Shown: positions 45,451 through 57,379, counted from the stretch's first letter. The stretch is 64,000 bases of DNA from Channallabes apus (GCA_030522415.1 CM060127.1:6559207-6623206); one strand, 5' to 3'. Program-made: numbers and translations. Notes: generated by a model from the letters alone, not told the origin.

Positions 45451-46520
45451 ATGGCGGAGTTTAAACTAGATATCCCTCCATGTGTGATAATCCATATCGG
45501 AGTGCGATCTCTACACCGGTTCGGTTAAGTGCTGCGTGCGCCTCACATTCCGTGAGAAGCTTCGAGCCGCGGTGCATTCCTGGCTTAAAACTCGTGCATC
45601 TGACACAGCTGCGGCAGACGGAGGTAGGCTCCTTTCTTCCGTGTTCTCATCACGGGGATTCGTCTCTTGCTTAGCGGAGATGAAAATAGCCTTGTGCACT
45701 TAAAAAAAAAAAAAAAAAAAAACAGTAGACGGCAGGTTCTGTCGGGTGGCCGGGGGGCGGAGCCTCAACAATGCTCTCCCCCCCCCTCTTAGCTCTCTCC
45801 ATACGAGTTAACCCTTTCATGGAGTAAGCTGTATTCATCCCGTGTTTTTCCTGCCATCAACTTGTTTATTTATTTAAATATAGTTGATGTGGAAGCGCAG
45901 GGTTATATGATGACGCCCAGATAGAAGAGACGCTTCACAGGCTATCTCTCTCCTGGGACATCATCCTTCCTGGAAAGCTTATACTTTCTTTCTAGCTGTG
46001 TAGACTTTCATCTTCCCTGGAGGGGAAAGCTTTTCAGGCAGTAGGTCAGCTTGGTGCTCCACTGCACACCAGGGCAGTTTTGCAGGCCTACGAGGCTGAC
46101 CTGCTGAGAGACTTGAGTACTGGCGGGGCTCTTCAAGATAAGGCGTATTGGAATTATGCTGAGCTACAGACTTGTCTCTTCGTTTAACAAAGCAGACGGC
46201 TCGTGTTATCGGCCATTTTATGGCTGCTATGGTTTTCACAGAGACGCACCTGTGGCTGAATCTCAGGCGCATCAAGGATAGGATTGTGCATTCCTCCTTA
46301 ATGCCACTATCTTGCCTTCCGGCCTGTTTAGCGATGTCGTTAACTCAGCCGCCACTAGGTTCTGGGGCGAAGGTATACGAACAAGCTTTTGGGAAATTCC
46401 CTCCCCGCCGTGCTCAAGAGTCGGGATTGTCGGCCACCCAGTCTCGACCGGGTCTGACTCTTGCGAGGTATAAAACACAAGGAGGGTGTTTTTTTTTGGA
46501 CCCGGGCACCTCCTCGTAAA
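45451..46520 (+). pseudogene. DIRS ORF1 (gag-like) remnant
   Basis: Starts ATGGCGGAGTTTAAACTAG and soon loses frame. Basic and Ser-rich stretches continue in different frames to about 46520. No zinc knuckle is clear. An AT-rich, A-run-containing insertion-like stretch (46564-46620) separates it from RT. Assignment rests on position. Confidence 0.4.
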
Positions 46521-46829
46521 GATTGGGGTGCACCGCGTTGCACTATCTGCCCCAAGAGGTCAGACTAATTAAAAAAAAATAATAATAAATAAATTATATA
46601 TAAATCAAATAAAATAAATGGAGGTGGTAGGGAAAGGCACCCAGAATTCCTTTCAAACGAATGAAGTGTTCTCTCTGGCACCCCCAGGAGGTCGGTGTCC
46701 TTGCTCCGCCACCACTGGTGTTTCGGGCAACACCAGTCTCCAATAGGCTGTTAGTTCTTCGGTTTTTCCTGCCATGTTTCAGGATGCCGAACATCTAACA
46801 TCCCCCCCGTTTAACCAAGCCGCCGAAAC

Positions 46830-47820
46830 TTTTGCCCTTTTCTGAGAAACTGGCAGCATGGAAGCTACTGCCAAGTATATCTCCTTGGGTACTAAGCACT
46901 GGAGAGAGAAACTACAGGATTGAGTTCTCACTTCACCCTCTGTGTTTTAAATGGCGTGGTCTCCACTTCAGTGAAACCGGAAAGTGCGCATCTGCTGACA
47001 AAGCTGCTGGGGAAGGGCCATGGAACATGTTCCCCCACCAGACAGTGAGTCAGGCTACTACAGTCAGTATTCTTGGTTCCAAAAAGGAATGGAGGCTGCG
47101 TCCAATTTTTCAGATTTTGCGGGCTCTTCCGCTATCTGAAAATCAATAAATACAGTTTCAAATGTTGACTGTAAAAGTGATTGCTCTCAAATCCTACCAA
47201 GCAATTGATTTCTGACAATCAATTTAAGGACGCTTACTTTCATACAGAAATATTGCCACAACACATGAAGTTCCTGAGGTTCGATTTCGGGGGTGAAGCT
47301 TACCAGTATCAGGTCCTTCCATTGGTCTAGCTCACCCGCACATATACAAAATGCATGGATTTAGCCCTGGCTCTTACGGGAGTCCCAGGGCATCCGGTGG
47401 CTAGTGCTTCGACATCAGCATGTCATCCTAGCTCATCTCTGTTCTCAGGATTGAGACCCAACGCCACGAAAGCATGCTCTTTCCTGTTCAGAGGACAACA
47501 CATTGGGTGCCATATGGGATTCAATCGTAAGCGGGCACAGCTGTCTCCCGCTCGTGTCGAACCCATTCTCAACACCCTCAAGGAAAACAAGCTAGACCAG
47601 AAAGTGACCATCACTTTCAGACATCCTAGCTCTCATGGCAGCTGTATCCACGGTGACACCTTTGGGCCTTCTGCACATGAGAGCATTCCAAGTTGTGGCT
47701 AAGAACCAGGGGATTTCACTAGGGCCAATCCCCAATAAGGGTCAGGTTACTCGCCAGGTGCTTCGTACCCTTTCTATGTGGTTCAGACCCCAGTCTCTAC
47801 TCTGGGTCCCACTCTAAGTT
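46830..47820 (+). pseudogene. DIRS reverse transcriptase remnant
   Basis: LAAWKLLPSISPWVLSTG (near 46844) matches the conserved start of DIRS RT, and KEWRLRPIFQILRALP (near 47086) its first motif. Later parts are scattered over three frames (for example NATKACSFLF near 47460). The catalytic Asp pair is not recognisable. Not functional. Confidence 0.7.
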
Positions 47821-47824
47821 CATC

Positions 47825-48073
47825 TTGTCGTTGCTGAGGCTAATGACAGATGCTTCGCTCACAGGCTGGGGTGCGGTCTTAGATGACCGTCCAGCCCAAG
47901 GTAGCTGGAAAGGCCATCTTCTCGCGCGGCACATCAATTGCCTCGAGATGATGGCTCTATTTCTGGCCCTAAAGCACTTCCAGCAGTTGAGAGGCTGCTA
48001 TGTCCTAGTGCGGGTGGACAACACTATGTCAGTCTCATATTATTGCAAGGGCGGACTGTGGTCGCGCCGCTAA
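47825..48073 (+). pseudogene. DIRS RNase H domain, still open
   Basis: 82 codons with LMTDASLTGWGAVLDDRP, NCLEMMALFLALKHF and VRVDNTMSVSYY, the three acidic motifs of DIRS-type RNase H. It ends in a stop at 48073; the next stretch continues out of frame. Confidence 0.8.
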
Positions 48074-48260
48074 TAGCTAGCGCACCAGGTTCCTGTCCCT
48101 CAGGGCGATTTACATTCCAGCATGAATGTGGGATCAGTAGTACTGTCCAGTCTATCTCTGACACACGGGGAATGGAAACCCCACTCCGAAGTAGTCAGGG
48201 AGAGATTTCATGTAGCAGAGGTGGACCTCTTGCCTCGCAAGATAGACTACGCCTTTTACT

Positions 48261-49250
48261 GCTCTTCAGATTTACGTCCACCACATCAACTAGTGGCTTA
48301 AGTCAGAGCAGCTTTTACATGTTTTGGATGAGAGATGCTATTGCCCTCTCCTATGAGGCGCGTGGGCTCACTTCGCCTCTAGGAATCAGGGCTTATTCAA
48401 CCAGGGGGATCGCCTCATCTATTGCACTAGCAAGAGGTATTCCCCTGCAGAAAGTGTCTGCTAAGCAGGTAAACCCAGTCCACTGCCGAATTGCTTCAGT
48501 GCTGGAATTTCTGTCCTCGGGTTGTGCCCTAGTACTCTCAGGATGTACGTAACTGCATCCTCTCTCAACTATCTTCCGAAAGTTCCATAAACCCAACATG
48601 CACCCTATTGTTTTTGAAGCCTTTTGTCCTCCGCGTTTACAGCGTCGGAGCAGGAGAGACTTCACTTACTGTATCCAGCACGTGCTCTTCAGATCTACGT
48701 CCACCGCATCAGCTAGTTGTGTAGGTCAGAGCAGCTTTTGCATGTTTTGGGGGCCGTCAACGGCGGCGGACCGCCCCTTCACCTAGTAGATGCTTTGCCC
48801 TCTCCTATGAGGCACATGGGCTCACTTCGCCTCTAGGAATCAGGGCTCATTCACCAAGGGGATCGCCTCATCTATTGGATTAGCAAGAGGTGTTCCCCTG
48901 CAGCAAGTCTGTGCCAAGCAGGTAGACCCAGTCCACTGCCGAATTGCTTCAGTGCTTTTTCTGCAGGATGCACCTAATTGCATTGTTTTGAATCCTTCTG
49001 TCCTCCACCTTTTACAGCCTCGGAGCAGGAGAAACTTCACTTACTGTCCAGTATGTGCTCTTCAGATTTACGTCCACCGCACCAGCCAGTGGCGTAAGTC
49101 AGAGCGCCACTATACTGGGTGAGAGATGCATATTGCCCTCTCCTATGAGGCGCGTGGGTTCACTTTGCCTCTAAGAAGCAGGGCTCATCCAACCAGGGTG
49201 ATCGTCCCAGTTTGTATTCCCCTGCAGCAATTGTGTGGCACGGAGAGTTG
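48261..49250 (+). repeat. Three tandem copies of the DIRS recombinase region
   Basis: GCTCTTCAGAT[TC]TACGTCCACC starts copies at 48261, 48684 and 49057; each continues with TTGCCCTCTCCTATGAGGC and, in copies 1 and 2, CCAGTCCACTGCCGAATTGC. Unit lengths are 423 and 373 bp and the third is partial. The translated VNPVHCRIASVLEFLSSG resembles the N-terminal region of DIRS tyrosine recombinases. Confidence 0.8.
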
Positions 49251-49500
49251 ATCCTCCCCGCACACATTTCTTACATTTATAACCTGGATGTTCATGCTAC
49301 TCCGGGCTCACGGTCCCTAAGTTAGCTGCCCAGGCATAGTTCTGAGACCTTCTCGGGCTTGTATGCACACGCTACACAACCTTAGGTTCCAGACACTTGC
49401 AGTGCGGCGGCGTTGGTATTCTCGTTCCCATAGCGTTTTCATGCAGCATCTCGTTCCCGCCTTTCCAGGGAACAGGGTTACAGCAAAGTAACCCGAGATG

Positions 49501-50123
49501 TTTTTTTCTATTCATTATTATACAATAAATATCAATATCTCTGGTTCAAATTTATCATTTTTGTTGTATAAAGTTCTCAGATGTGAAAATTACAATCACA
49601 GTAGTATTTCTTTGATACAACATATTAAGACGTTTTTTATGACTTGATTTTATTTAAAACTGTGTAGAGTGAAAAATGTCACTTTGCGCCACCTGGCGGT
49701 CATTTCATGAATGACTTTAAAATGCAACTGATTTATTTTGGCAGCTGCCGTTTTCCCATGGCATTGAGCGCGACGGTAATAAGCATTCTGGTTGTCCACC
49801 TACTGTATGTGTTTGTATGTGAATATATTATATAAGTATGTGTTTGTGCACGTGTCTCATATGTAACATTCATATAAAATGCAATTCTTGATAAGTGTAT
49901 GTTGTTAAAGTATTTGTGGATATGTATGTAATGACGCGGCACGAGTGAGGGGCAGAGCCGTGCATAAACTGTTCAGAACGGGCCGGGTCGTGATACCGCG
50001 ACACCGTGATCATTCGGTCGCATCGGTAAAAGATGTCAGGGCCAAAGACAAAGCACGCTGAAGAAGACACAGGCAAAGCCCAAGCCTCTGTCTGTCTCTC
50101 TCAGTTGAGAGCGCGTTCTCGGG
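49501..50123. other. Spacer with inverted copy of the 690-775 repeat
   Basis: About 49675-49745 is the reverse complement of 695-770 and carries GCGCCACCTGGCGG (49686-49699). The remainder has no recognised gene. The frame starting ATGTCAGGGCCAAAG at 50033 runs into the piggyBac end and is not supported. Confidence 0.5.
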
Positions 50124-50859
50124 TTAACCATCTAGGGTCCGCGAACGCATATATCCGTTTTGAGGTGTTTTCCCCTGATGACGCCAATAAGAACTTAAAT
50201 TACACTTTCAGTTTTGACCGTAAAGACAATATCTATATATTAATCGAATCTGTAAAGTGTCTACTTCTATTTGTATGTACACTTGTTAAAAATAAAACTT
50301 TGTGCATTAATAAGATGAATAAAACAAACAGGGTGCGCTTTCAGCCGTCTCAGTCTCCGCGAAAATCTTTTTGAAACACGTCACTAAAATTAACTGAAAC
50401 TCCGCGAATACTGCACAGACAGACATGAGAAATATATCTATAGAAAGTTATATAGCTGTCTACTTTTAAATGATGCAAGTCACAGTGAAAACAAATAATC
50501 TGTTTTTATGTAATCCGTATGAAAGTAAGCAGTGGTACAGATTCTCCTGTATCGGCTCATTACAGCTAATGTGCTCCCGCCTCCCTGCGTGAGTGCTGTT
50601 CATATGGAAATGAACTGAGATGAGGCAGGTAATCATTTACACGCCCCCATGGCATAAAACAACAAGCTTCATCATAGAGTTACTTACTTTTTCTGCACGT
50701 TTGAATGATGGCACGCTACACGGGTGAAGAAGCACTTCAGATGGTTCTGGACAGCGATGAAGAATTTACTTTCTCATCAGTGGAAGAGCAAGACTCAGAC
50801 GAGGAACTTGTTTATTTTGAACAACATATGGACTCAATGGAGGATGTGATTCCTGACGA

Positions 50860-51008
50860 GTAAGTCTTTTATTATCACCATCATTGCTCTATATTTTATA
50901 TGTACATTTGGAAAATACTAAATGCCAGCAAGAGTAAAATTGGTTAAAATATGAAATATGTACGCTACTTACAAGCCCGCAATAAAATCTGATTACGATC
51001 TGTCTAAA

Positions 51009-51076
<68 letters not shown>

Positions 51077-52071
51077 CACACACACGTGTTTTGTATTGTT
51101 TATACCATGTTTCAAATGGTCAAATTGTTCACCAGTTGTTGTTTGCGAATGATTGTATGCGTGTCCATTCTTCAAGTTTCAATTTTCGTTTTTGTTTAGG
51201 ACTGAGACAAGAAGGTCACGCGAGTATATATAAGTACAGTGGTGTGAAAAACTATTTGCTCCCCTCCTGATTTCTTATTCTTTTGCACGTTTGTCACACC
51301 AAATGTTTCTGATCATCAAACACATTTAACTATTAGTCAAAGATAACACAAGTAAACAGAAAATGCAGTTTTTAAATGAGGGATTTTATTATTTAGGGAG
51401 AAAAAAAGATCCAAACCTACATGGCCCTGTGTGAAAAAGTAATTGCCCCCTGAACCTAATAACTGGTTCCCGTAGCAGCAATAACTGCAATCAAGCGTTT
51501 GCGATAGCTTGCAACGAGTCTTTTACAGCGCTCTGGAGGAATTTTGGCCCACTCATCTTTGCAGAATTGTTGTAATTCAGCTTTATTTGAGGGTTTTCTA
51601 GCATGAACATCTCAATAGGATTCAGGTCAGGACTTTGACTAGGCCACTCCAAAGTCTTCATTTTGTTTTTCTTCAGCCATTCAGAGGTGGATTTGCTGGT
51701 GTGTTTTGGGTCATTGTCCTGCTGCAGCACCCAAGATCACTTCAGCTTGAGTTGATGAGCAGATGGCTGGACATTCTCCTTCAGGATTTTTTGGTAGACA
51801 GTAGAATTCATGGTTCCATCTATCACAGCAAGCCTTCCAGGTCCTGAAGCAGCAAAACAACCCCAGACCATCACACTACCACCACCATATTTTACTGTTG
51901 GTATGATGTTCTTTTTCTGAAATGCTGTGTTACTTTTACGCCAGATGTAACGGGACACGCACCTTCCAACACTGTACTTACTACAAGGTACTATAATACA
52001 GTAATTACTACAAGGTACTATAAAACATTTTCATGAAAGTTTGTGTAAACAACATGCCCTTTTTATTTCAG
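50860..52071 (+). other. Intron of the piggyBac transposase
   Basis: GT...AG intron of 1212 bp. It contains a (TA)n microsatellite (about 51022-51069) and the Tc1 deletion derivative; without these it would be about 430 bp. Confidence 0.75.
51237..51974 (-). mobile_element. Tc1-like element, internal-deletion derivative
   Basis: The left end CAGTGGTGTGAAAAACTATT next to TA matches the copy at 8677. Sequence follows that copy to CACCTTCCAA (homologous to about 9428-9437) and then jumps to the final CACTG before TA (51975-51976). So only the C-terminal transposase half remains and the right inverted repeat is reduced to a few bases. A further small deletion lies near 51606. Two minus-strand transposase pieces (51491-51958) are pseudogenes. 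Confidence 0.88.
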
Positions 52072-53607
52072 CACTACAGAACCAGTGGCAAAGAATGCCA
52101 AAGAAGATAAGCAGCCTACTCAGTCATGGAGAACAGAGACTGATGCTGACATGGCTTCACAGGCTCTGAGATTCCTGTGTGCACAAGAACCTGGACCACA
52201 GATAACACTATGTGATGCTCATACTCCCATGAGACTCTTCAGAATGTTTTTTACTGAAAGTGCTATGTCGACTCTGTGTCAAAACACAAATGTTCAGGCT
52301 GCCAGGGCACGTGCAAAGGGCCATAAATATAAATGGACAGACATCAGCTTCAGTGAGATGTACTGCTACATTGGCCTACTGTTCTACATGGCCATAATGA
52401 AGTTGAGGTGCATTACGGACTACTGGCGGCAGGACAGTCTTTTCTCTGTTTCTTTTCCAGCCACAATCATGTCAAGGAACAGATACCGCACCATTTCATG
52501 GAATGTGCACATGAGCCATCGAGACAAGGACAATGACAGAAAGAGGGGCACAGCTGAACATGACCGTCTTTTTAGGGTCATACCCATCATGGACACTATC
52601 TGGCATGCTTGTAAGGTCATCTATCATCCAAGGAAAAAATTGGCAGTGGATGAAATAATGGTGGCATGCAAAGCAAACACAGCAATGACTCAGTACATGA
52701 AGGCCAAGCCAACCAAGTGGGGATTCAAGGTGTTTGTTCTTGCGGACTCTTCAAATGGATACACTGTAGATTTTGCTGTCTACACAGGAAAGAACAACTT
52801 TCCCACAGGCCATGGCCTGTCATATGATGCTGTGACATCTCTGTTAGACCGTACAGTTTTGGGCTCTGGGTAGCATGTATACATGGATAATTTTTACACT
52901 AGCCCAAAGCTCCTAACAGACTTGTTTGCTTTGAAGTTTGCTGCATGTGGAACTTACCGGGACAACAGAAAAAATTGCCCTCGGAATGCAGCTAACTCAC
53001 TCACCAAAAAATCTGTGAGGGGTTCCATCAAGTGGATTCGGGATGAACGTCTTCTGTTTGTGAAGTGGATGGACACACGAGAAGTGTCTGTCTGTTCCAC
53101 CATCCACACTGCCTATACAGGACACACTGTGCAGAGAAGGGTGAAAACACAAACTGGATGGAGGACAATGAGTTTTCCATGTCCTGCACCAGTGACTGCC
53201 TACAACCAGCACATGGGGGGTGTTGATCTGTCTGATCAGCTGATCCAGTACTGCACCACACAGCACAAAACAATGAAGTGGTACAGAAAGCGATTTCTCC
53301 ACTTCTTGGACATTGCTGCCACCAATGCTTTCATTGTACACAAAGAGCTTTATGGCACCATGAACCACAAGGAGTTTATGGAAGATCTAGTTGGAGAGCT
53401 GTGTGGTGTGCCACAGAAAAAAAACAAGTCCAAAACGGATCAGTGCTCACCATGTGCCAGCTGCCATTGCTGGTCGCTGGACCTGTGTGCTTTGCAAAGC
53501 AAAGCATGGTAAGAGGCAGCACACTCCTTGGAAATGCAATGCCTGTGATGTTCACTTGTGTGTTCAGGTCAAAAGGAACTGTTTCCGGGAGTGGCACGAC
53601 GATGTGT

Positions 53608-53732
53608 AGCTGTTGTTCTTTTCTATATTTTATATAATATATTATTTTATATAATATTGTTAGCTATATATTCAGTTATAGTGACTGCATTAATGCTGCT
53701 AAAAAGTCAACTTTGATTGTTTCTAATAAACT
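53608..53732 (+). terminator. piggyBac 3'UTR with polyadenylation signal
   Basis: AT-rich end of the transposase gene with AATAAA at 53725-53730, directly before the nested GGGCCC-ended element. Confidence 0.55.
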
Positions 53733-55536
53733 GGGCCCGGTTTCTCGATAATGCACACTATTCGCGTGCTAAGTAGACTCTTAAGATATATCTTACGTTA
53801 AGTGATAACTTTTCTAAGTGTATTTCTCGAACTGTCTCTTAGGAGTCTTCTTAAGTCGCTGCCTCTTACGTCCGACATTACAAGGCGCTGTCTACAGTGA
53901 AGGTCCTGAATTAGCGGACATCGGTTGCTCAGGAATAGATTTTTCACTCCTTTTGCATGACAGTGTTAAGAAAGACGGCACTTTCTATGCAAATTAAACA
54001 TTGCACTAAATTCTTTTAATAGCGTTTATTTCGACATGGGTTAACTTAACAATAGCATGCCATAATAGACAAATATATTAATTAATATTAATTAATATTT
54101 TCATGTAACATGTGGCCGTGAAACGAACAGGGTATACAATCATAGTTGATGGACAAACAGCTGATAACACTCTTCACCAGCTTCAGAAACAATGTGAAGT
54201 ATGTCAGTTGTTGGGGTTGTATAGCGCACTTATGGAATGAATACGATGAGATGACAGAGTGGAGGTTTAATACCCCTATGTCACCTACGCGGGGCCGTAA
54301 GTGCGGTTCATCATGATTCGGCGCGAGTTTTGGTGTTGTTATTACGTTTCCAACTTACCACGCAAAAAAAAAACATGTTTAACATGTGGAAGCTCGCGGA
54401 CCTTGTAGATCTTCGCGGACCGTCGGGCGGCCACTCGAGGCGGATCACAGTGCCTAATACCCCTCTCTCACCTGTGTGGCCTGACTCATCTCCGTGAGCT
54501 GCCGCGTTTGCCCACGACGTTCCTCTAATGTTCCGCGAAGTCTGCAAGCTTCCGTGAGGACCAGCAAAAAATTAAACGTTGAATTTTTCACGCGGAAAGA
54601 TGGAAACGTAATCACAGCGCAAAAACTCGGGGTGAATCATGATCAAGCCTACGGCCACAGCGTGAGACCGCGCAGGTGAGATAGGGGTATAACACCGCAT
54701 CTCATAGCGAGTCAAACCGCATAAGTGAATAGGGTTATTAAACATTACAATCACCCAGAAAAATGAATGGATGCTGGGTTTGAAACTCCCAAGGTTATTT
54801 TCTCATTTAACTACATGTCAAAAGAAAAACCCATGAAGTCATGGATAATGGCTAATGATCAATGAAACATATTTTAAACAAAAAGCATCGAGCAGCTGGA
54901 CATCGGGACGGGGAGTGTAAGTATGACGCGTTGGTCTGGCACGCGCAGGTCTGAGCAGGTCAAGAAGCTCAATAATCTGTTGCCTTAGAAGGCACAACTT
55001 TTATTTAAATATTTTTTAAATAACGACCACTGGAAAAATATGAAAAGGGCTGAAGTTTTGTCTAAAGGAAAAATGTACATGACTCACACAGCTCATGACT
55101 GCGCCGTCTTCAGTTAAAACAACACCACGCTCGCTGCTAAATTGTTCGTCACCTGTTTAATATTAATTGTGATTGGCAATTTTAATGCATTAGTCACATT
55201 ATGAAATAGGCTAATTAAAAGTCACTCTATTAGTTCTGATATCAAATAAAATAAAATTCTTAAACAGGTCTACAGTATATTCCATCATTAACACGACTTT
55301 GATAACGTGCCATAATGTGTTTGCATACACCGATTTATAAAGACCTCTGCTCAGTGGCGGCAACTAGCGTCTTGAGCTGAAACTACGTTAAGTATGAGTT
55401 AAGGTTGGTCTAGACCAACCTTACGAACGAGAGATACTTAGCGTAAGTTCAGGAAATGCGCCATAAAGTTAAGAGAGAGGTTAAAGTACAACTTAAGAAC
55501 TACTTAGCGATAAGAAGCTTTCGAGAAACCGGGCCC
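53733..55536 (+). mobile_element. PIF/Harbinger-like nonautonomous DNA transposon
   Basis: Perfect 16-bp inverted ends GGGCCCGGTTTCTCGA. Subterminal regions are rich in CTTAAG, CTAAGTA and TTACG motifs in both orientations. Inside, about 54296-54370 and 54580-54680 form a diverged palindrome (TCATCATGATTC, TTACGTTTCCA). No transposase is seen. Target duplication is not clear. End sequence and motif style suggest PIF/Harbinger, but this is tentative. An inverted, end-less copy is at 34591-35575. Confidence 0.7.
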
Positions 55537-56167
55537 TGTTTAACTGAACTCACAAGTGAATTTCAAGTTTTTTTGTGTGTGTCAAATACATTTTCAAATA
55601 ACCTAAACACTGAAAATATATAAACTTATTTTGTCCTCAGATTCTTTCTTGTAACTCTCCTCTCTCAGTCACATGCCTGTCTGATGGCTCATTGTGCATC
55701 TCATTATGCAGGCCTATGTCTTGTCAGGTGTAAATCACTGCAATAGTAATGATAGTTCACGCCTTCTCGCATAGACCCTTTACACTCAAAAAGTGACTTA
55801 AAAAGTGTTAATCGCTGTATTGTTTTCTGTGAGCAAGTAAACCAGATCATTTTCACATCATTTTGAAGCAAAAACACTAGTCCACCAGCCCAGTTCTCAA
55901 ACGTCTTCTGAACAAATGTTCTGTATGAGTTTCATGGTCTTATTTCAGCTACTTTTATTTTCACAAAACTTACTAACCACGCATAATATTTTTTTCCTAA
56001 AAAATGCAAACACATACATTCATTTTGGTCACGTATTATTGTAGAGCAGTTTGTGAAGAAAAATACAGGTTGGTCAGTAATATATTATAAGTAGCTGAAA
56101 AAAGCACAAATATCAGAGCATGTCCAAACATCTCAAGGGCCCCAAAATCACCTCGGACCGCAGAGGG
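55537..56167 (+). other. piggyBac right arm
   Basis: Noncoding sequence between the nested element and the right end. It contains CCAAAATCACCTCGGACCGC near the tip, part of the terminal repeat. Confidence 0.55.
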
Positions 56168-56171
56168 TTAA

Positions 56172-56756
56172 AGTGCACAAAGCACAAACTCTACTCTCTC
56201 TCTTCCTACTATAAATTCTCAGTAAGGGAATAAGCCCAGAGAGGATCTTTAGTTTTTTTTTTTTTCCAGAATCCCGTCCGTTCTCGCGTAGATGGCAGAG
56301 CTCTGGTTATTTTTTGTTTTAAGTTTTCTTTTGGCTTCCTTTTAAGTTTCTTAATTAATAATTCCACGCTATCTCCAAACAGAAATGTCTTCTTGTGTCT
56401 GTCATAAGCAGTCACACAAATCCTATTTCATTGACACCCTATAAAACCCTGCGTCAGGGCTCTTATAATCAGTAAAACATCTGTTGGTGCGGATCTCCAC
56501 ACCCATAACAATATAATTAGGAGAAAAATGTAAATTAAGGATGTCTTGAAACATAATGCACTAACTCTTCATTCATTTGAACATGGTAAAGGTGTTTCGT
56601 ACATTCCTTTATTCGTCCTTTCTGTTTGTGCTTAGGTTTCACTGTTTTCCATATACATACAACGTTTGGACAATAATGTTCCAGAAGCGATATTAAATAA
56701 GGAAAACACACAATTTTGCAGTAAGAGTAAAATCTTTCCATGCCACGGGCATATGC
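56172..56756. other. Intergenic sequence
   Basis: No recognised element. The 68-aa minus frame at 56209-56415 is Lys-rich and of unknown origin; I do not call it a gene. Confidence 0.35.
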
Positions 56757-57027
56757 GACTCCACATGTCACCATTGTGTGCACTTGGCACTGGCAGCTGC
56801 CACTCCAGATGTCACAGCTGCGTGCACATGGCACTCCGCATGGCACTCCACATGTCACCGCTGCGTGCACATGACACTCCACATGTCATCGCTGTGTGCG
56901 CATGGCACCCCGCATGGCCCTCCACATGTCAGTGCTGCGGGCACATGGCACTCCGCATGGCACTCCACATGTCACCGCTGCGTGCGCATGGCACTCCACA
57001 TGTCACCGCTGCATGCGCATGGCACTG
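56757..57027 (+). repeat. Minisatellite, CACTCCACATGTCACCGCTG units
   Basis: About eight imperfect units built on CACTCCACATGTCACCGCTG plus GTGCGCATGG, with spacing alternating because CGCATGGCACTC inserts occur. It gives long His/Cys/Met-rich open frames in several phases, which are artefacts of the repeat. Confidence 0.85.
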
Positions 57028-57379
57028 GCAACTGCCACTTGGACGCTATCAGTACAGCAGCTGTCACTGATATGTCCGTCTGTCATCGGTCTCAACGTGA
57101 CTATACAGTGGGAGCCACGCCAAATAGCCGCGACCGTGTGGCTGAAGTGTGAATGGCCTTTGCACGCCGTAATCCCCCCTCCCTTTTCTGGCCGAAAGGT
57201 GTGTCAAGATTTCACAGTAAACACGCCCATTCAAACCCTATTTATTCATTTACCTGGTGCCACCACTAGATGGCGCTTCGTACTCAAGAACACGTTAAAA
57301 CAAGCCAGCTGCGCTGAGGAGCAATCACGTGATTTTAACAACCCGCCTCCACCCCCGCCGAACTGACGCTGCCAAACTA

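Larger units (their letters stand above)
45177..49500 (+). mobile_element. DIRS-like tyrosine-recombinase retrotransposon, degenerate
   Basis: Inverted terminal repeats: CGATGCTGCGTGAAAACGCT at 45203 and its complement in 49424-49453, within longer similar ends (TTCCCTTTCAAAGGC against CCTTTCCAGGGAA). The coding order is ORF1 near 45451, RT near 46830-47330, RNase H at 47825-48073 and recombinase-like segments at 48300-49250. Inverted ends with RT/RNase H and a tyrosine recombinase define DIRS elements, which integrate without a DDE integrase. Frames are broken throughout. Confidence 0.8.
50705..53607 (+). pseudogene. piggyBac transposase, two exons, one stop and one frameshift
   Basis: Exon 1 (50705-50859) encodes an acidic N-terminus (MMARYTGEEALQMVLDSDEE). 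A GTAAGT donor at 50860 and a TTTTATTTCAG acceptor ending 52071 define an intron that keeps the frame (split Asp codon). Exon 2 (52072-53607) carries the DDE_Tnp_1_7 domain with the three Asp residues in LAVDEIMV, YMDNFYTS and GGVDLSDQ. A Cys-rich C-terminal finger (CVLCKAKHGKRQ, CNACDVHLC) follows. TAG at 52871-52873 lies just before the second Asp motif, and a frame change at 53415-53470, probably in the A8 run, precedes the finger. Similar to PGBD4-type proteins. Recently inactivated. Confidence 0.88.
50128..56167 (+). mobile_element. piggyBac-like DNA transposon with nested insertions
   Basis: TTAA at 50124-50127 is followed by CCATCTAGGGTCCGCG. The right end, read inward, is CCCTCTGCGGTCCGAG (12 of 16 identical), followed by TTAA at 56168-56171. 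TTAA is the piggyBac target. The span of 6.0 kb includes a two-exon transposase, a Tc1 derivative in its intron and a 1.8-kb Harbinger-like element after the gene; without them the element is about 3.5 kb. Confidence 0.75.

Noticed and set aside
50033..50374. 113-aa frame MSGPKTKHAEED...
   Set aside because: It crosses the piggyBac boundary at 50128, so the two halves have different origins.
53733..55536. A host gene hidden in the GGGCCC-ended element
   Set aside because: Inverted ends and internal palindromes explain the sequence; no long frame or splice structure is convincing.
56757..57027. Possible CRISPR-like array
   Set aside because: Units are imperfect and contiguous, without unique spacers; the genome is eukaryotic.
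56535..57366. His/Cys-rich frames of 115-156 aa
   Set aside because: They are generated by the minisatellite in several phases on both strands.
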